Assembly (NCBI GenBank): GCA_023435725.1
Contig: JAEYRD010000097.1
Coordinates: forward strand, 12,641-76,640
DNA from: Pseudomonadota bacterium
GTDB taxonomy: Bacteria; Pseudomonadota; Alphaproteobacteria; Rhizobiales; Xanthobacteraceae
Reading direction: 5' to 3'
Length of the DNA stretch: 64,000 nucleotides
The stretch's first letter is position 1. Each line of letters begins with the position of its first letter. This document shows positions 62,519 through 64,000 of this stretch, one piece after another. The position numbers and the translations under genes were made by a program. The notes beneath the pieces are model-generated. The model was not told the DNA's origin. It made no database searches and saw only the letters and a list, made by a program, of their open reading frames with translations.

Positions 62519-63418
62519 ATGGCCCGTACCGCTACGTTGCCGGTCCTCAATGGAGAATCCGGCCTTTCCCGTTACCTCGGCGAAATCCGCAAGTTCCCGA
62601 TGCTGGAACCCCAGCAGGAATACATGCTCGCCAAGCGTTGGCGCGAGCATGATGATCGCGACGCCGCGCACCAGCTCGGCACCAGCCATCTCCGGCTCGT
62701 GGCCAAGATCGCCATGGGCTATCGCGGCTACGGCTTGCCTATCTCCGAGGTCGTCTCGGAAGGCAATGTCGGCCTGATGCAGGCGGTGAAGCGCTTCGAG
62801 CCTGAAAAGGGCTTCCGTCTCGCCACCTATGCGATGTGGTGGATCAAGGCGTCGATTCAAGAGTACATCCTGCGTTCCTGGTCGCTCGTGAAGATGGGCA
62901 CCACCGCGAACCAGAAGAAGCTGTTCTTCAACCTGCGCAAGGCGAAGAGCAAGATCAACGCGCTGGACGAGGGCGATCTCCGCCCCGATCAGGTGAAGAC
63001 CATTGCCAAGCGCCTCGGCGTCACCGATCAGGACGTCATCGACATGAACCGCCGCCTCGGTGGCGACGCGTCGCTGAACGCACCGATCCGCGACGACGGC
63101 GAAGCCGGCGAATGGCAGGACTGGCTGGTCGACAATTCGCCCAACCAGGAAGCCATGCTGGCGGAGCACGAGGAGTATGATCACCGCCGTGACGCCCTGA
63201 CCGGCGCCATGAGCGTGCTCAACCCGCGCGAACGCCGCATCTTCGAGGCCCGTCGCCTCGCCGATGAACCGATGACGCTGGAAGACCTCGCCGCCGAGTT
63301 CGGCGTGTCGCGCGAACGCGTCCGCCAGATCGAGGTCCGCGCCTTCGAGAAGGTACAGTCCGCGGTCAAGGGCACGATCGCAAAGCAGGAACAGGCCGCG
63401 CTGGAAGCCGCGCACTAA
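62519..63418 (+). CDS. rpoH: RNA polymerase heat-shock sigma factor (sigma-32)
   Basis: A 299-residue RpoH. Region 2 contains the core-binding and -10 recognition parts (VSEGNVGLMQAVKRFEPEKG, FRLATYAMWWIKASIQEYIL). An RpoH-box-like segment lies at NQKKLFFNLRKAKSKI. Region 4 is MTLEDLAAEFGVSRERVRQI. The ATG at 62519 has TTTTGGAGG upstream, an excellent site. A short inverted repeat GCGTTG...CAACGC lies in the leader (62411-62429). Bradyrhizobium has several rpoH genes; which one this is cannot be told here. A terminator follows. Confidence 0.95.
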   Translation: MARTATLPVLNGESGLSRYLGEIRKFPMLEPQQEYMLAKRWREHDDRDAAHQLGTSHLRLVAKIAMGYRGYGLPISEVVSEGNVGLMQAVKRFEPEKGFRLATYAMWWIKASIQEYILRSWSLVKMGTTANQKKLFFNLRKAKSKINALDEGDLRPDQVKTIAKRLGVTDQDVIDMNRRLGGDASLNAPIRDDGEAGEWQDWLVDNSPNQEAMLAEHEEYDHRRDALTGAMSVLNPRERRIFEARRLADEPMTLEDLAAEFGVSRERVRQIEVRAFEKVQSAVKGTIAKQEQAALEAAH

Positions 63419-63461
63419 GCGCGGCTTCTTCGCGCCACAGATTGGCGGATCGAAGTGACGG

Positions 63462-63488
63462 AAAGCCGGCGGCAACGCCGGCTTTTTT
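63462..63488 (+). terminator. Rho-independent terminator of rpoH
   Basis: AAAGCCGGC, a 6-base loop GGCAAC, then GCCGGCTTT running into TTTTTT: a perfect 9-bp stem followed by a T-run on the plus strand, 44 bases after the rpoH stop codon. Confidence 0.93.
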
Positions 63489-63617
63489 GTTTTGCGGTGA
63501 AGGTCTTCACCTCGCCCCGCTTGCCGAAGGCAGAACCGAGCCCGCCTTGAACCGGTGCTGCCGGTCGACCGACCCAGGAATATCGAACCGACAGCATCAA
63601 GCGGACGGACAGGCGCC

Positions 63618-63959
63618 GTGTCGATCATCCTGCAATCCACCGTCGGCGGCTTCTCCGCCCAGTTCATGCGCAAGCTGCCGCTGGTCGAGCAGGCGATGCG
63701 CGACCACGGGCTCGAACCATCGCAATTCGTGATCTCCAAGGACAACGCCTCGACCGCGACGGTACCGTTCGTCGGGCCGTTCTTCTATGACTACAGCGTG
63801 TTCTTCGGTGACGACCAGTTCACCGTCACCGAGCCGAACGACATGGTGTTCCTGGATTACTTCTTCAAACGCGTGCTGGCGGCAGACGAGCCGCCGGAAT
63901 TGCCGCGGCGGCCGGGATTGATGCAGCGGCTTTTCGGGTGGATGTCGCAGCCGATGTAA
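63618..63959 (+). CDS. Hypothetical conserved protein, 113 residues
   Basis: The start is probably the GTG at 63618 (MSIILQSTVGGFSAQFMRKL), as codons upstream look non-native; the site ACAGG is weak. The product is soluble and mixed alpha/beta: EQAMRDHGLEPSQFVISKDN, then TVPFVGPFFYDYSVFFGDDQ and a C-terminal helix RPGLMQRLFGWMSQPM. I do not recognise a family. The gene is separated from rpoH by a terminator and so has its own promoter, probably in 63489-63617. Confidence 0.68.
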   Translation: MSIILQSTVGGFSAQFMRKLPLVEQAMRDHGLEPSQFVISKDNASTATVPFVGPFFYDYSVFFGDDQFTVTEPNDMVFLDYFFKRVLAADEPPELPRRPGLMQRLFGWMSQPM

Positions 63960-63965
63960 CTTCCC

Positions 63966-63978
63966 CGGTCATTCCGGG
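63966..63978. repeat. Start of an intergenic palindrome at the window edge
   Basis: CCCCGGTCATTCCGGGG forms a short hairpin just after the last gene and runs on into CGCGCGCATCGCGAGC. This looks like the first arm of another dispersed palindrome, cut by the end of the window. Confidence 0.45.
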
Positions 63979-64000
63979 GCGCGCGCATCGCGAGCTATGA

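Overview
The window is GC-rich (clearly above 60 %) and reads as a chromosomal segment of an alphaproteobacterium of the Bradyrhizobium/Nitrobacteraceae type. This is an inference from the minimal-type bifunctional PutA, the alphaproteobacterial RpoH, the many acyl-CoA and amidohydrolase genes, and several families of dispersed palindromic intergenic repeats. There is no rRNA, CRISPR array, prophage or intact insertion sequence. One tRNA gene (Glu, anticodon CTC) lies at 60.8 kb.

Region by region: 0-5 kb, the 3' part of putA, a CoA-transferase and a GST. 5-10.7 kb, a small membrane protein, a one-haem-motif exported protein, an Ala/Pro-rich membrane protein, and a lemA-TPM-TPM operon. 10.9-14.1 kb, an enoyl-CoA hydratase with two acyl-CoA dehydrogenases. 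14.3-20.1 kb, an orphan CoxL-like molybdoenzyme subunit, a DapA-family aldolase, a diguanylate cyclase and a VOC dioxygenase-like protein. 20.3-23.3 kb, an HtrA-like protein lacking catalytic His and Ser, translationally coupled to a short LuxR regulator, facing an OmpR-type two-component system. 24-31.5 kb, tex, a cyanuric-acid-hydrolase-family enzyme with an amidase, a double-hotdog thioesterase and small proteins. 31.6-35 kb, poxB and the dgoK-dgoA galactonate genes.

35-49 kb is the most interesting stretch. A sigma-54 activator gene, a single-chain biotin-dependent acyl-CoA carboxylase, a racemase-family protein and a GntR repressor run leftward. They are flanked by two rightward units: a luciferase-like monooxygenase with a flavin reductase, and an ABC importer with a PuuE-like deacetylase/allantoinase. 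Each rightward unit is preceded by a near-perfect sigma-54 promoter (35122-35137 and 44158-44173). I infer one sigma-54-controlled catabolic locus of unknown substrate.

49-58.4 kb is accessory and partly decaying: orphan hypothetical genes, a deletion scar joining the 3' halves of a tetR-like and a tautomerase gene, a frameshifted nuclease remnant, a PcfJ-like orphan, a CobW GTPase with an amidohydrolase, and an AraC regulator. 58.4-64 kb returns to core genes: a TPR glycosyltransferase, a 2H phosphoesterase, tRNA-Glu, a membrane protein and an RluA-type pseudouridine synthase whose start codons overlap, then rpoH and a small conserved protein.
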